DNA of 49,806 nt from an uncultured Burkholderiales bacterium (GTDB taxonomy: Bacteria > Pseudomonadota > Gammaproteobacteria > Burkholderiales > Burkholderiaceae_C), in NCBI GenBank assembly GCA_903871545.1, contig CAIQHG010000007.1, forward strand, positions 1 through 49,806. Reading direction: 5' to 3'. The notes under the pieces were generated by a model, which was not told where the DNA came from, searched no databases, and worked only from the letters and a program-made list of their open reading frames with translations. How positions within the stretch are numbered: position 1 is the first letter of the stretch; every line of letters starts with the position of its first letter. Below are positions 25,673 to 34,551 of this stretch, in pieces. Made by a program: the position numbers and the translations under genes.

Positions 25673-26224
25673 ATGTCTCGTTTACCCTACCTCAATCCTT
25701 CCGATCTCGCCCCAGAAAACCAAGACCTTCTCAAGCGGCCCATTAATTTATTCCGCGCCATGACTCATAGCCCGGGTGGCGCACGTGCCTTTTACGGCTT
25801 GGCTGACTATATTCGTAGCAATAGCCCACTGGACGCGCGGTTGCGTGAGCTGGCGATTATTCAAGTGGGGTACATCACAAGATCTGTTTATGAATACACG
25901 CATCACGTCAAATTGGGTCTTGATTTCGGCGTCACGCACGATGATTTGATAAACCTTGCGGCTTACAGCACTGGCAAACCTCATTCATTGGATGACTTAT
26001 CCAAAGCGGTTTTAGACGCGGCTACACAGATGACCAACGGACACGCCATGAGCGACAAGACATGGAATTTTTTGAGTCAACAACTAAGCCACGAACACCT
26101 GACAGACTTGGTCATTACGATCTCGTTTTATAACGGCGTGGTTCGGTTTTTAGAAACGATGCAAATCGATAACGAGCCCGAGTTTCAAACATTTTTAGCC
26201 AAGTATCCTTTTGCGCCACTTTAG
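25673..26224 (+). CDS. carboxymuconolactone decarboxylase (CMD) family protein
   Basis: A 183-aa alpha-helical CMD-family protein. The core motif is RELAIIQVGYITRSVYEYTH, followed by HVKLGLDFGVTHDDL, in which the E and H residues form the usual proton-transfer site. The CxxC pair of AhpD peroxidases is absent, so it is more likely a decarboxylase-like or lactone-processing enzyme than an antioxidant protein. I chose the ATG at 25673 (MSRLPYLNP) over an upstream start because AAGG precedes it and homologues begin with a similar RLPYL segment. It begins a plus-strand run with an SDR, a hydroxyacid dehydrogenase and a hydrolase. Confidence 0.85.
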   Translation: MSRLPYLNPSDLAPENQDLLKRPINLFRAMTHSPGGARAFYGLADYIRSNSPLDARLRELAIIQVGYITRSVYEYTHHVKLGLDFGVTHDDLINLAAYSTGKPHSLDDLSKAVLDAATQMTNGHAMSDKTWNFLSQQLSHEHLTDLVITISFYNGVVRFLETMQIDNEPEFQTFLAKYPFAPL

Positions 26225-26343
26225 GCTGAAATGGTGCATATTAATCATCGATTGGTTATGGTTGTCCACCAAAGACTGCGCAAAATAAGCGTCATACAGA
26301 AGCAAACATTTGCTTTTCTGTTAAATCAAAAAGGGGAACTTCA

Positions 26344-27150
26344 ATGAACGGACGTGTTGCAGGCCAAGTGGCTATTGTTTTCGGAGGCGGTCAAACGCCA
26401 GGACAAACCGTTGGCAACGGGCGGGCTACTGCCATGGTTTTGGCTCGCGAGGGTGCTCATGTGATTGTGGTCGATCGCAAATTACAGCTCGCACAAGAAA
26501 CGGCCGATCTCATTCAAAAGGCGGGCGGCAAAGCACAAGCTATGCAATGCGATGCCACCCATGAAGATCAGGTTCAATCGATCATCACGAAGGTTCAAGG
26601 TGAACTGGGGCACATCGATATTTTGCACAACAACATTGGGGCTAGTATTGAGTTGGGTGATCAAACTGCTGATGTATTAACCGAAGAAGCGTTTGATCGC
26701 AGTTTCGCAGTTAATCTTAAAAGCAGTTGGATGAGCATCAAACATGTGTTGCCCATCTTTCGCAAACAAAACAAAGGCTCCATCGTCAATATTTCGTCTT
26801 TGGCCGCAGCGCAAGCCTATCCCTTGTTGGGATACAAAACCATGAAAGCAGCAGTGATTGCCATGACAGAAAATGTGGCCGCCGCTAATGCACAATACGG
26901 CATTAGAGTCAATGCTATATTGCCTGGTTTGATGAACACACCCATGGCAATCGAGTCGCGTGTGGGGCAAGGTCGCGCACGCGAAGAAGTGATTGCCGCG
27001 CGAGACCGTCGCATTCCCTTAGGAAAAAAAATGGGAACTGGCTGGGACGTTGCCAACGCCGCTTTATTTTTGCACTCGGATGAGGCATCATTCATCACAG
27101 GTATTGCGCTTATTATTGACGGCGGTGAACGTGTCGTGCATGGTTTGTAA
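26344..27150 (+). CDS. SDR family oxidoreductase with an expanded glycine loop
   Basis: A 268-aa SDR with intact catalysis: NISSLAA (Ser) and YKTMKAAVIAMT (Y-x3-K), and a normal ITGIALIIDGGERV tail. The nucleotide-binding loop is unusual: FGGGQTPGQTVGNGRATA, several residues longer than the common TGxxxGIG. The SDR at 30073 has a similar expansion (GAGSSAPGWSNGKA), so the two are of one subfamily. VVDRK after strand 2 suggests NAD. The ATG follows AAAGGGGAAC. It is 24 bases upstream of the hydroxyacid dehydrogenase gene and probably in its operon. Confidence 0.88.
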   Translation: MNGRVAGQVAIVFGGGQTPGQTVGNGRATAMVLAREGAHVIVVDRKLQLAQETADLIQKAGGKAQAMQCDATHEDQVQSIITKVQGELGHIDILHNNIGASIELGDQTADVLTEEAFDRSFAVNLKSSWMSIKHVLPIFRKQNKGSIVNISSLAAAQAYPLLGYKTMKAAVIAMTENVAAANAQYGIRVNAILPGLMNTPMAIESRVGQGRAREEVIAARDRRIPLGKKMGTGWDVANAALFLHSDEASFITGIALIIDGGERVVHGL

Positions 27151-27174
27151 TTTTTTTATTGATGGAGTAGCAGA

Positions 27175-28086
27175 TTGAAAACGAATAAAAGTCTGGGATT
27201 TATTGGAACGGGCGTAATGGGGGCACCGATGGTAGAGCGTTTGATTGCAGCGGGCTATCAGGTCAGCATATACGATCCTAATCCATTGGCTCTCAAGCCT
27301 CTTGTGGCCATGGGTGCTCGGGCAGCCATCTCTGCTCGGGATGCTGCAACTGGTGTGAGCACTGTTTTTGCGTGTTTACCTTCACCACAAGTCAGTCGTG
27401 AAGTCGCTTTGGGTGAATCAGGCATAGGTAAAAATTTACCTGATCTCAAAATTTATATTGAAGCCTCCACCATCGGAACATCAACGGTTAAGCAAATTTC
27501 TCAATCTTTAAGACAGCAAGGTATATCTTTATTGGATGCACCAGTGAGTGGTGGTCCTCGAGGTGCGCGTGCAGGCACTTTAGCAACCATGGTGGCTGGC
27601 GAACGCGCGATTTTTGAACAAAGCCTGCATATTTTTGAAACCATTGCTGAAAAAGTTTTTTATGTGGGAACCGAGCCTGGCTTGGCACAAATGACCAAGC
27701 TAGCTAACAACATGATTTCTGCAGCCGGAATGGCCGCGGCGTCGGAGGCGATTATTTTGGCGGTCAAAGCAGGTGTTGATCCCACCACATTGGTGGATGC
27801 CATTAATTCAAGCACGGGTCGCAACACGGCCACCTCCGATAAATTCCCCCAATCAGTTCTCACACGATCATTTAACTACGGTGGAAAATTCTCGACTATG
27901 TATAAAGATGTGCGCTTATGTTTAGACGAAGCGCGTGCATTAGATGTGCCGATGTGGGTTGGCTCAAGCGTTGTGCAATTGTGGTTTCAAGGCATGCTCG
28001 AAGGCCGCGGCGATGACGACTACACAACCATCACTAAGATGATTGAAGAGTGGACAGGCGTCACCGTTGATGGTCGAGCATCATGA
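27175..28086 (+). CDS. NAD(P)-dependent beta-hydroxyacid dehydrogenase (3-hydroxyisobutyrate dehydrogenase family)
   Basis: A 303-aa beta-hydroxyacid dehydrogenase. The nucleotide loop is GFIGTGVMGAPM near the N-terminus, the substrate signature is DAPVSGGPRGARAGTLATMV, and the catalytic lysine lies in KLANNMIS near residue 178. Relatives act on 3-hydroxyisobutyrate, tartronate semialdehyde or 2-(hydroxymethyl)glutarate. The start is a TTG at 27175, supported by GGAG seven bases before it and by homology beginning immediately. The stop overlaps the next ATG by four bases (ATGA), so it is coupled to the alpha/beta hydrolase. Confidence 0.9.
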   Translation: MKTNKSLGFIGTGVMGAPMVERLIAAGYQVSIYDPNPLALKPLVAMGARAAISARDAATGVSTVFACLPSPQVSREVALGESGIGKNLPDLKIYIEASTIGTSTVKQISQSLRQQGISLLDAPVSGGPRGARAGTLATMVAGERAIFEQSLHIFETIAEKVFYVGTEPGLAQMTKLANNMISAAGMAAASEAIILAVKAGVDPTTLVDAINSSTGRNTATSDKFPQSVLTRSFNYGGKFSTMYKDVRLCLDEARALDVPMWVGSSVVQLWFQGMLEGRGDDDYTTITKMIEEWTGVTVDGRAS

Positions 28087-28856
28087 AATTAAATTACATC
28101 ATCAAAGGAAAAGGATCTCCCGTATTGCTGTTGCATCCTGTTGGAAGTGCAATTACTTTCTTAGAACCATTGGCTGATCTCTTGAGTCAACACTACCAAG
28201 TGATGAGCATGGATTTACCTGGGCATGGTCAATCGCCTCGTTTATCAATTGACGATTCGCATCCGATGCAGTTGGATGATTTTGCAAAAGACGTTCATGA
28301 AAATCTGCAACACGCTCAATTTACACCATGCGCGGTTGTTGGTTTTTCTTTTGGTGGAATGATTGCTCAGTCGTTGGCGTTTTTGTATCCGCAAGATGTT
28401 TCATTTTTGATTCCCTGTGCTTGCCCCTGCACCTTGCCCGATGCCAGTCGCCCTATTTCGGCCAAACGGGGCACGGACGCCCAAAAAGACGGGATGACCT
28501 CGGTGATTGAAGCAACCGTAGAGCGTTGGTTTACGCCTGCATTCAGGGCCAAGAAGGGACATCTTGCGTCCCAAGAGCACTTGTTGTCTGCGCATCACGG
28601 GGGATGGGTGCACGGATGGCATGCGATTTCAAATATCGATCAACTCGCCCGACTGCCACAAATCAAACAGCCCACACTGTGCATTGCCGGTGAGGTGGAT
28701 GCCTCCTCCCCCCCCGATACTGTTGGACTGATTGCAAAGGCAATCCCTGGCGCTCAACTTCAAATTGTGACGGGTGCGCCGCATATGCTGTTCATCGAAC
28801 AACCGAAAGAGGTTGCCGATTTAATCCATGCTTTTTTAAAAAAACATAGTCATTAA
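28083..28856 (+). CDS. alpha/beta hydrolase (3-oxoadipate enol-lactonase-like)
   Basis: A 257-aa alpha/beta hydrolase. The oxyanion region is LLHPVGS at 16-22, the nucleophile elbow is GFSFGG with S89, the acid is in the CIAGEVDASSPPD loop, and the catalytic histidine is in GAPHMLF near 234. This arrangement is shared by enol-lactonases and many ester hydrolases. It starts within the stop of the hydroxyacid dehydrogenase gene, and the 3' end overlaps the converging gene by four bases. An 8-C tract lies inside the gene at 28708-28715. It probably opens a lactone or ester in the same pathway. Confidence 0.88.
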   Translation: MKLNYIIKGKGSPVLLLHPVGSAITFLEPLADLLSQHYQVMSMDLPGHGQSPRLSIDDSHPMQLDDFAKDVHENLQHAQFTPCAVVGFSFGGMIAQSLAFLYPQDVSFLIPCACPCTLPDASRPISAKRGTDAQKDGMTSVIEATVERWFTPAFRAKKGHLASQEHLLSAHHGGWVHGWHAISNIDQLARLPQIKQPTLCIAGEVDASSPPDTVGLIAKAIPGAQLQIVTGAPHMLFIEQPKEVADLIHAFLKKHSH

Positions 28857-29935
28857 ACCTTGTGATCAGGCACTTGACCTGCGATGACTTGTCGGCAGTT
28901 ATGAAAAATAACTTTGAGCTCTTCAATCACACCAAAGCGTGAACCGCCCGCATAATGCGGCGTCATGATGATATTGGGCAAGCTCAATAATTTGTCCCCA
29001 AGTACGCGAGGTTCTTCCCAGTGTACGTCTAGTCCTGCGCCAGCAATCAATCCTGTGGTGATTGCAGTATGCAAATCATCTTCGTTAATTAATTTGCCAC
29101 GACTGGTATTAATTAAGAATGCACTGCGTTTCATTAATTTAAACGTATTTAAATCAATCATGCCGCGATTGGCGGGTAAATTAGCAGCATTGATAGAGAC
29201 AAAATCAGACTGAGCAAGCAACTCATCTCGCTTTGCATAATATGCGCCAAATTCTCTTTCTTTACCCTCGCTTAATCGAGTGCGATTGTGATACAAAACA
29301 CGCATACCAAACCCGCGTGCAATGGATGCCATGATAGAGCCCACTTCCCCCAATCCAATAATGCCCAATGTTTTACCGTAAAGACCTGATAGGGGGGTCG
29401 TTCCTGTCCAGTTGTAAGCCACTGCATCAACGGGTTTAATCAATTCTTTGTTCCACTGACCTGAATGGATTTGATTGTGCGATTGCACCAAATGTTTGGT
29501 GAGGGCTAACATCATCATGATGCCGTGTTCAGCGGTATAGATCAGTGTGAGGCGCGGGATACATGAAACATGAATTCCTTTTTGATGGGCCAGTACCAAA
29601 TCAATGCCGTCCGAGCGTTCCCCCATGCGTTGAATCAAACGCAAGCGGGGTGCAGAGGTAATTTTGTCTGCATCAACGCCGCCGCGTCGAAAAATAATGA
29701 TGCTAGGGTCAACCTTGGCAATATCCTCAGGTGTCGCAGACAGGTCATACGCTTGAACACCGTCACAGGGGTGCAAGCCGTGCGCTGCGTCGTACACTTC
29801 TTGTAAATTAACGGCTTCAGGTGCAAAAAAAGCTTTCACCCAGTCGTCAGAGATTTGATCGGGTTTGGACAATGCATAGCGAGCAAGCCGGATCACGTGA
29901 TCATCATCTAGGAAAACAATGTTGTGCTGGGACAT
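28853..29935 (-). CDS. D-2-hydroxyacid dehydrogenase family protein
   Basis: A 360-aa NAD-dependent D-isomer-specific 2-hydroxyacid dehydrogenase. The nucleotide loop is GIIGLGEVGSIMASIARGFG, the NAD-type strand end is LYHNRTRL, and the catalytic region has NTSRGKLINEDDL (Arg), GAGLDVHWEEPR (Glu) and MTPHYAGG (His). It differs from the PtxD-like enzyme of this window in all three regions. Its N-terminal catalytic domain is somewhat longer than usual. Transcription converges on the hydrolase, with a four-base overlap of the two stop regions, and diverges from the SDR on the other side. Confidence 0.88.
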   Translation of the reverse strand: MSQHNIVFLDDDHVIRLARYALSKPDQISDDWVKAFFAPEAVNLQEVYDAAHGLHPCDGVQAYDLSATPEDIAKVDPSIIIFRRGGVDADKITSAPRLRLIQRMGERSDGIDLVLAHQKGIHVSCIPRLTLIYTAEHGIMMMLALTKHLVQSHNQIHSGQWNKELIKPVDAVAYNWTGTTPLSGLYGKTLGIIGLGEVGSIMASIARGFGMRVLYHNRTRLSEGKEREFGAYYAKRDELLAQSDFVSINAANLPANRGMIDLNTFKLMKRSAFLINTSRGKLINEDDLHTAITTGLIAGAGLDVHWEEPRVLGDKLLSLPNIIMTPHYAGGSRFGVIEELKVIFHNCRQVIAGQVPDHKV

Positions 29936-30072
29936 TAAATTGAAGCCTCACGTTAAGGGTAAATTGGGGGTTGACTATTTGGGGCAGGTCAAACACACTT
30001 TTGTTTTTACATAAGTTTATAGCAACTCTATGGCCATCATAGATTGATTTTCTTGTTTCAAAAGGGGATTTT

Positions 30073-30894
30073 GTGCGGTTCACGAACAAAGTGGCGTTTA
30101 TCTGTGGTGCGGGCTCATCTGCGCCTGGTTGGAGTAATGGCAAGGCTGTTTCGGTATTGCTCGCGCGAGAAGGAGCCAAAATTTTTGCGCTCGATCTCAA
30201 TGAAGAAAATTTAGCACCAACGGTCCAAGCGGTTCAGTCCGAGGGTGGTGCCTGTGTGGCACACACGGCAGATGTGACACTGCAAAGCGATATCAAAGCC
30301 GCCGTTGCTGCGTGTATGAAAAAATGGGGCCGTATTGACATCTTGTTTAACAACGTGGGCTTGCAATCATTGGGCGGGCCCGAGGAACTTGAAGAGGAAG
30401 TATGGGATCGATTGATGAATGCCAATGTTAAATCCATGTTTCTCACCTGTAAGCATGTGTTGCCCGTGATGACGGCGCAAAAGAGTGGCGTCATCATCAA
30501 TAATTCATCCATGGCAGCGATTAGTTTTTTATATCCCAGTATTGCGTACTCAAGTTCAAAAGGGGCAGTAGACGCATTTACAAAAAATTTAGCCGTTCAA
30601 TACGCTAGCAAAGGTATTCGTGTGGTCTCAGTGCGACCCGGGTTGATGGCCACACCTCGCATCACGGCTCGTATGAAAACTAAATTTGGTGATGGCTATG
30701 AAGATGCGCTGGACGCGCGCAACAAAATTGTTCCGATGGGGCGAATGGGTGACGCGTGGGACGTGGCCAAAGCGGTTGCATTTTTGGGCAGCGATGATGC
30801 AAGTTACATCACAGCAACTGAGATTGTGATCGATGGAGGTTTGAGCGCAAGCGCTTTGGGCTATCCTTGGGCTGATCAAGAAAAAAATCTTTGA
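30073..30894 (+). CDS. SDR family oxidoreductase with an expanded glycine loop (second copy)
   Basis: A 273-aa SDR from a GTG start with AAAGGGGA a few bases before. The nucleotide loop CGAGSSAPGWSNGKA is longer than normal, like that of the SDR at 26344. Catalysis is intact: NNSSMAA (Ser) and YSSSKGAVDAFT (Y-x3-K). ALDLN after strand 2 suggests NAD. The tail ITATEIVIDGGLSA is standard. Overall similarity to the SDR at 26344 (both have VLLAREGA- or VLAREGA-type helices and LPG/RPGLM-TP segments) suggests an old duplication. It precedes a Bug binding protein and an MmgE/PrpD gene. Confidence 0.88.
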   Translation: MRFTNKVAFICGAGSSAPGWSNGKAVSVLLAREGAKIFALDLNEENLAPTVQAVQSEGGACVAHTADVTLQSDIKAAVAACMKKWGRIDILFNNVGLQSLGGPEELEEEVWDRLMNANVKSMFLTCKHVLPVMTAQKSGVIINNSSMAAISFLYPSIAYSSSKGAVDAFTKNLAVQYASKGIRVVSVRPGLMATPRITARMKTKFGDGYEDALDARNKIVPMGRMGDAWDVAKAVAFLGSDDASYITATEIVIDGGLSASALGYPWADQEKNL

Positions 30895-30975
30895 GCAGGA
30901 GTTTTATGTAGCGGGTTTGCCTTTGAGAATGTATTTTCACGTGTAAAAAATTGGGAAATAAAAGGAGACGTTGCC

Positions 30976-31941
30976 CTGAAATATTTTCAAATCATTCAAT
31001 ATGCATTGTTGGTGTGCGGCTTATTGTTGGGCTCAACTGCAAATGCGGCTTATCCAGATAAAACTATTAGAATAATTGTTCCTTTTGCCGCCGGTGGCGT
31101 ATCAGATAACGTGGTTCGTCAAGTGTCGCTTAAAATCACCGAGCAAACGGGCAAGTCATTTGTGGTTGAAAATCGGGGTGGTGCAGGCGGGCGCATTGGT
31201 TACGAGGCCGGCGCCAAAGCCGCGCCCGATGGTTACACCATCATGGCAACCGATGCAACCTTCACCATGTTGCCTGGTATTTTTGGAAACAAACTCAATT
31301 TTGAACACAGTGACTTAATACCCGTAACTTTGATTGCGCAAATGCCGTTTGTTCTCACGGTCAACGTCAACAGTAATTTCAAAACTTTGGGCGAGTTGGT
31401 TTCTTACGCCAAGGCCAATCCTAAAAAAATTAATTACGCAAGTTCAGGCAATGGCGGTGTGAATCATTTGGTGAGTGAATTGTTCTCACGCAGTGCCGGC
31501 ATCACCATGCAACAAATCCCGTACAAAGGGATGGGAGACGCGGTGATTGGATTGCTGGGCAATCAAGTTGATTTGATGGTGACCGCGATGCCAACCGGTT
31601 TACCTCACGTTAATAGTGGCAAGATGCGTGCATTGGCTGTTTCATCGGCCAAGCGGACGTCTGCTGCACCTAATATCCCAACAGCGCTTGAACAAGGTGT
31701 TCCTTTTGTATCAAATAATTGGGTGGGGTTAACTGTGCCCAAAGGTGCTCCAAAAGAAGCTTCTGAATGGATCACCAAAAGTGTTCTAGCAGCCATGGCG
31801 ACTCTTGATTTACAAGAACGTATTCAAGCCATGGGCGCTGAAGCTAATTTATTAGTGGGCGATGAATACGGTAAGATGATTCAAAGCGAAACACTACGTT
31901 GGTCTGAAGTGACCAAGGCCGCTGGTATCGTGATTGATTAA
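30976..31941 (+). CDS. Bug-type substrate-binding protein, probable CTG start
   Basis: A 321-aa Bug/TctC-family periplasmic receptor. Family hallmarks are YPDKTIRIIVPFAAGGVSDN, VENRGGAGGRIGYEAGAKA, DGYTIMATD and QIPYKGMGDAVIGLLGNQVD. No ATG, GTG or TTG in frame gives a complete leader: starting at TTG 31006 leaves a signal peptide without a positive N-terminus. The in-frame CTG at 30976 lies eight bases after AAAGGAG and gives (M)KYFQIIQYALLVCGLLLG, a normal Sec leader ending TANA. No tctAB is nearby. The MmgE/PrpD gene follows nine bases later, so the receptor and that enzyme are likely coexpressed. Confidence 0.85.
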   Translation: MKYFQIIQYALLVCGLLLGSTANAAYPDKTIRIIVPFAAGGVSDNVVRQVSLKITEQTGKSFVVENRGGAGGRIGYEAGAKAAPDGYTIMATDATFTMLPGIFGNKLNFEHSDLIPVTLIAQMPFVLTVNVNSNFKTLGELVSYAKANPKKINYASSGNGGVNHLVSELFSRSAGITMQQIPYKGMGDAVIGLLGNQVDLMVTAMPTGLPHVNSGKMRALAVSSAKRTSAAPNIPTALEQGVPFVSNNWVGLTVPKGAPKEASEWITKSVLAAMATLDLQERIQAMGAEANLLVGDEYGKMIQSETLRWSEVTKAAGIVID

Positions 31942-31950
31942 GGTAGATAT

Positions 31951-33303
31951 ATGACGCTTGCTCTTCAATTGGCTCAGTTGGTCACTTCCACCCGGCTCGG
32001 GGACTTACCCCCATTAGCGCTTGAGCGCGCCAAAATGAGTTTGGCCAGTACGGTTGCCAGTTGTGCGATGGGCTTTGATATCGCATCGACGAAGGTAATA
32101 CGCGCCATTGAAATTGAGAACTCCGGCGCGTCTCATGCAACTGTTTGGTTTGATGGAACCAAGCTCCCGGTGGCAAGCGCCGCCCGTTTGAACGCGGTGT
32201 CAAGCGATGCAGCCGCATCGGATGACAGCGATATGCGCAGCATTGCCCACATAGGCACGATTGTTTCTTCCTCCTCAATTGCAATGGCAGAAAAATTAGG
32301 TCGCTCAGGCGAAGAAATCTTGCACGCTATGGTATTGGGTTATGAAATTGCAGGACGCATCGATGAGTCTTTAACTCCCGGTCGTATGCAAAAAGGATTT
32401 CACGGCTCTGTTTCTACTGTTTTTGGTTCTGCTGTAGCAACGGGTTGTTTGCTTCAATTAAACGCGCAACAAATGGCGCATGCGATCCTAATTGCCGCTA
32501 CATCGATTGGTGGGCTCGCTATTGCTGCAGATACCAGTTGTGCCCGTGAATACCACGCGAGCTTGTCGGCGATGCTGGGGGGCCAAGCTGCGATGGCAGC
32601 ACACCGTGGTTTTCAATCTGAAATCAACTCTCTCGAAGCTCCGCGTGGATTTTTACATGCAATGGGTGGCCAAGCTATTGAAGATATTCCAAAAGATTGG
32701 GGAAAGTCTTGGGATATCGTGACCGATATGGCTATCAAACTCATGCCCGGTGGTCATCCTTTTCATGCAATTGCTGAGGCCGCCGCAAATGCAGCGATTG
32801 AAGGCAATGTGGACCCTAAAGAAGTGCATACCATAACTATCTCTGCAGCTCAAATGCGCGATTGGGGTAGCAAAACACACCCACACGATTTGATTAGTGC
32901 GGCGCATAGCGTGGTTTATTTTGTTGCCGCCAGTGTGGCCGATCGCAGGTTTGATTGGGATCACATGAGCGCAGCAAAAATGACCGATCCATTGATCACA
33001 CTACTACAAGATAAGGTGGTGTTTGATTCCAATCCAACACCATTGCCTGACCGATTCACGCATCGCCACGGTGGCACAGTGATCATTCAAATGAATTCGG
33101 GTGCGATTCATAAAAACACGTGTAAGGCTGCACGCGGCTCGGGCGCCCGTGGAATCGATTGGGCGGACATTGATTGCAAGTATCAAAAATTAATGCCACT
33201 TTCGCATCTGTCGGATCAAAAAATTAAAGATAGTTTGTCTTTGATTCATGAGTTTGAGAAAATCAAAACCGCCGATCAGCTCACTTCGCTATTGAAACTA
33301 TAA
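31951..33303 (+). CDS. MmgE/PrpD family protein
   Basis: A 450-aa member of the 2-methylcitrate dehydratase (PrpD)/MmgE family, which also includes aconitate decarboxylase-like proteins. Typical parts are the N-terminal helical bundle (AKMSLASTVASCAMGFD), SDAAASDDSDMRSIAHIGTI around the active site, VLGYEIAGRIDESL, GFHGSVSTVFGSAVATGCLL and LMPGGHPFHAIAEAA. Length is usual. The reaction is probably dehydration or decarboxylation of a tricarboxylate-like acid, which fits the Bug receptor immediately upstream. The gene ends close to the converging amidohydrolase, with a small palindrome (ACCTATAGGT) at 33311-33320. Confidence 0.9.
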   Translation: MTLALQLAQLVTSTRLGDLPPLALERAKMSLASTVASCAMGFDIASTKVIRAIEIENSGASHATVWFDGTKLPVASAARLNAVSSDAAASDDSDMRSIAHIGTIVSSSSIAMAEKLGRSGEEILHAMVLGYEIAGRIDESLTPGRMQKGFHGSVSTVFGSAVATGCLLQLNAQQMAHAILIAATSIGGLAIAADTSCAREYHASLSAMLGGQAAMAAHRGFQSEINSLEAPRGFLHAMGGQAIEDIPKDWGKSWDIVTDMAIKLMPGGHPFHAIAEAAANAAIEGNVDPKEVHTITISAAQMRDWGSKTHPHDLISAAHSVVYFVAASVADRRFDWDHMSAAKMTDPLITLLQDKVVFDSNPTPLPDRFTHRHGGTVIIQMNSGAIHKNTCKAARGSGARGIDWADIDCKYQKLMPLSHLSDQKIKDSLSLIHEFEKIKTADQLTSLLKL

Positions 33304-33312
33304 GTTATTGAC

Positions 33313-34338
33313 CTATAGGTTATAAAAACGAGTCGCCGTTTGATTAAATAAATCATCTCTTTCACAGGGCGCGGCGCCGTGGCTTAATCGTTTGAATGCA
33401 TTCCAAACCACGGCATAACTGAAACTGCCTTTGTCCACTGGGAAATTACTCTCGAACATGCAGCGTTTGGCACCAAACATTTCAATCACTGTGTCGACAT
33501 ACGGTTTCCACAACTTCGCCAGTTGCAAAGAAGATGGCGGCGTGTCGCGAGTAGCCAAGTCAAAGCCAAAAAGACGCATGCCCATGCCACCGATTTTGAT
33601 GCTGATGTTTTTACATTCAACCAAATCTTTCATCATAGGCTTCCATTGTGCAAAAACATCGTCGCGTTTATCCGCATAAGGCCCGATTCCGTTAAAGCCA
33701 CCCATGTGATTCAAAGCAATTTTGGTTTCTGGAAACGCTCGCGCCAAATCCAGCAACTCGGGCAACTGAGAATGATACATCCAAGCGTCAAATGACAATC
33801 CTAGGGGTGCAAGTTGTGCAAATCCTCTCCTAAAGTTGGGATCAGCTAACAAGTAGGGCGGCGGATTGGCTAATGATCCTCTGGCTCTGGGATCGACGTG
33901 CCACACGGATGAATATCGAACGCCTTTGAATCGTCCGCCCCCAGCTTGTATGTGCGCTTGCAGCACCGATTCAACTTCACTGCCTAAGCACAAATCTGCA
34001 TGACCTACGATGCCGTGTGAGACCCTGCATTCGCCGTATTTGCCACTGTCTGCCATTGATGCTTGTCCGCATAAAAATTGTGTTTCGCCAATGGGCCTGA
34101 GCTCAGGTGCTAAAAATGGGTTGTACATAGCGCCGCATTCAACTGTGACAGTGGCCGTGATTCGATGACCCGATGAAATGTCTTGCAAAATATCATGCAC
34201 AAAATAGCGATTCCCTAAATGATCCCATAAGTGATGGTGGGGATCAACAATCGGTAGATCGGGATCAATGATTTCTTCCTGAAGAAGAGCCAACCAATCG
34301 GGTCGCACTGCAATATGTGGGCTGGTAGTTTGGTGCAT
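33313..34338 (-). CDS. amidohydrolase family 2 (PDC/ACMSD-like metal-dependent hydrolase)
   Basis: A 341-aa TIM-barrel hydrolase. The N-terminal metal motif is VDPHHHLWDH, then GHADLCLG and GGGRFKGVRYSS further on. FDAWMYHSQLPELLDLARAF, then IALNHMGGFNGIG, is the barrel strand with the metal histidine, and MFESNFPVDK near the end has the late acidic ligand position. Relatives include 2-pyrone-4,6-dicarboxylate lactonase and related ring-cleavage-product hydrolases. It is transcribed toward the MmgE/PrpD gene. Upstream is a 210-base gap that marks a sharp change to higher-GC DNA. Confidence 0.88.
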   Translation of the reverse strand: MHQTTSPHIAVRPDWLALLQEEIIDPDLPIVDPHHHLWDHLGNRYFVHDILQDISSGHRITATVTVECGAMYNPFLAPELRPIGETQFLCGQASMADSGKYGECRVSHGIVGHADLCLGSEVESVLQAHIQAGGGRFKGVRYSSVWHVDPRARGSLANPPPYLLADPNFRRGFAQLAPLGLSFDAWMYHSQLPELLDLARAFPETKIALNHMGGFNGIGPYADKRDDVFAQWKPMMKDLVECKNISIKIGGMGMRLFGFDLATRDTPPSSLQLAKLWKPYVDTVIEMFGAKRCMFESNFPVDKGSFSYAVVWNAFKRLSHGAAPCERDDLFNQTATRFYNL

Positions 34339-34551
34339 GTTTTAATGTAATTGAAAGGATGTTGATAGTGAGAAAAAACTTTAATCTTTCAGCCACCTGC
34401 GCTGTCTAAAATGGTCTAATAATAAAGCAACACCATAGTAAAACGGCCACGCTAATACGGATACGCACAAAGTCTTGAGCTTACAAGAGCACTTTATTTT
34501 TTGAAATGAATTTGATTTCCCCCCCCCGCCTTATCTCAATGCTTCAATTCG

